Below, one piece after another: positions 63,523 to 64,000 of a stretch of 64,000 nt of DNA. The notes under the pieces are model-generated. The model did no database searches and had not been told where the DNA came from. It saw only the letters and a list, made by a program, of their open reading frames with translations. Numbering within the stretch: position 1 is the first letter of the stretch; each line of letters begins with the position of its first letter. Source of the DNA: Alloactinosynnema sp. L-07 (GTDB lineage Bacteria; Actinomycetota; Actinomycetes; Mycobacteriales; Pseudonocardiaceae); assembly GCF_900070365.1 (NCBI RefSeq), contig NZ_LN850107.1:1860001-1924000 (forward strand), given 5' to 3'. The position numbers and the translations under genes were made by a program.

Positions 63523-64000
63523 TTGAGCACGGGTCAGCACGATCAATTCGTCGGCGATGTCCCTCTCTACCTCGCGGAGTCGACTCGGTCTGTGGACATG
63601 TCGCCCAACGGGATCCGGTTGGGGGCGGTCGAGCTACGCGGGTGGCAGGTGCACAAGCTAGACCCCGTGCCCGACGACGTCTCGGGGCAGTGGTCGGCCT
63701 ACCTCGTACGGGTGAACTACGACTTCGCGGTGGCCGACGACATCCCCGCCCCCCAGTGGGCGGAGGTCCGCTTCGAATTCCCGCCGGGCACCTTCGTCGC
63801 CGACGCGTTGCCGCGAAGCGTGGAGGAGACCACCAGTGCCGCCGCGTACACCCTGACCAGCCAGCTGAACTTCGTGCGGCGCGAGGCCGGGCCAGGTCGT
63901 TGGCGACCCGGCTCAGCGGCCGACACCATCCCCATGCCCGTTTTTCTGTCCCGGGTCGAGTGTACCGGCGTCGGAGGTGACTTCGTGCGGTGGCGGCACG
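63523..64000 (+). CDS. beta-rich protein beside the third CHAT protease, 3' end outside the window
   Basis: TTG 63523 follows GGAGG at good spacing; at least 159 residues, open to the window end. Beta-rich: RLGAVELRGWQVHKLDPVPD, SAYLVRVNYDFAVADDIPAP, WAEVRFEFPPGTFVADALPR and SVEETTSAAAYTLTSQLNFV. The PGTF-DALPRSV-T/A-rich-strand succession parallels PGAT-DMSPREV-T-rich strand in the 45088-45774 protein of the first CHAT operon. A conserved CHAT partner is inferred. Confidence 0.6.
   Translation, partial: MSTGQHDQFVGDVPLYLAESTRSVDMSPNGIRLGAVELRGWQVHKLDPVPDDVSGQWSAYLVRVNYDFAVADDIPAPQWAEVRFEFPPGTFVADALPRSVEETTSAAAYTLTSQLNFVRREAGPGRWRPGSAADTIPMPVFLSRVECTGVGGDFVRWRH

Noticed and set aside
1..64000. 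CRISPR arrays or rRNA genes
   Set aside because: No regularly spaced direct repeats and no rRNA-like stretches were seen on either strand.

Overview
The window reads as high-GC actinobacterial DNA. Codons strongly favour G or C in third position, GTG and TTG starts are common, most neighbouring genes are joined by 4-nt GTGA/ATGA overlaps, and a WhiB protein, DUF2637-like membrane proteins, a TraB/FtsK-type DNA translocase, IS701 and IS630 elements and a DUF3558-like lipoprotein are present. A mycelial actinomycete of the Pseudonocardiaceae type is my best guess. The whole 64 kb looks like an accessory region; no housekeeping operon is intact in it.

Layout. 1-2526: C-terminal part of a NACHT (STAND) NTPase, visibly poorer in G+C than its surroundings. 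2811-15060: an integrative conjugative element of actinomycete type. It has a leftward operon of seven tiny overlapping genes, two paralogous HTH/Nudix-like proteins around a cupin, an HTH regulator, an excisionase-like protein, WhiB, small membrane proteins, TraB and a serine recombinase. The recombinase gene runs through a tRNA 3'-end sequence (15040-15060). No replication initiator and no second attachment site were seen. 15100-26000: mostly a gene graveyard of broken fragments (TnsA-like, DUF6232-like, trxB, GntR, copper ATPase, HMA/ArsC, tyrosine recombinase, LuxR-type regulators), with a few intact genes among them: a HEPN-like protein, a lipoprotein and a beta-propeller repeat protein. 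26000-35000: AT-richer islands with an HTH/TPR regulator and a membrane protein, flanked by two copies of a ~91-bp repeat, then an OLD-family ATPase/TOPRIM nuclease. 35298-42012: an HSPA12-like Hsp70 ATPase with a coupled partner, a large membrane protein and a PIN-domain protein.

42165-53965 is the most interesting part: two leftward operons of predicted cysteine proteases. The first is CHAT protease, beta-rich protein, membrane protein, TPR protein. The second is beta-rich protein, caspase-like protease, then a TPR protein with a C-terminal CHAT domain. A third CHAT protease (62189-63448) is divergent from a beta-rich gene (63523 to the window end) that appears to share a motif with the beta-rich protein of the first operon. 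Between them lie nested IS630 and IS701 elements that cut a TPR-like gene, an orphan 576-aa protein, a frameshifted nuclease-like gene and an ISL3 remnant.

How it may work together. NACHT, OLD, HEPN, PIN, CHAT and caspase-like proteins are families repeatedly linked to anti-phage immunity or programmed cell death, so the region resembles a defence island grown by repeated transfer and decay. My reading of the protease loci (sensor/TPR part, CHAT or caspase protease, beta-rich protein as possible substrate or membrane effector) is inference from gene order and motifs. Many frameshifts fall in homopolymers, so some of the broken genes may be sequencing errors.
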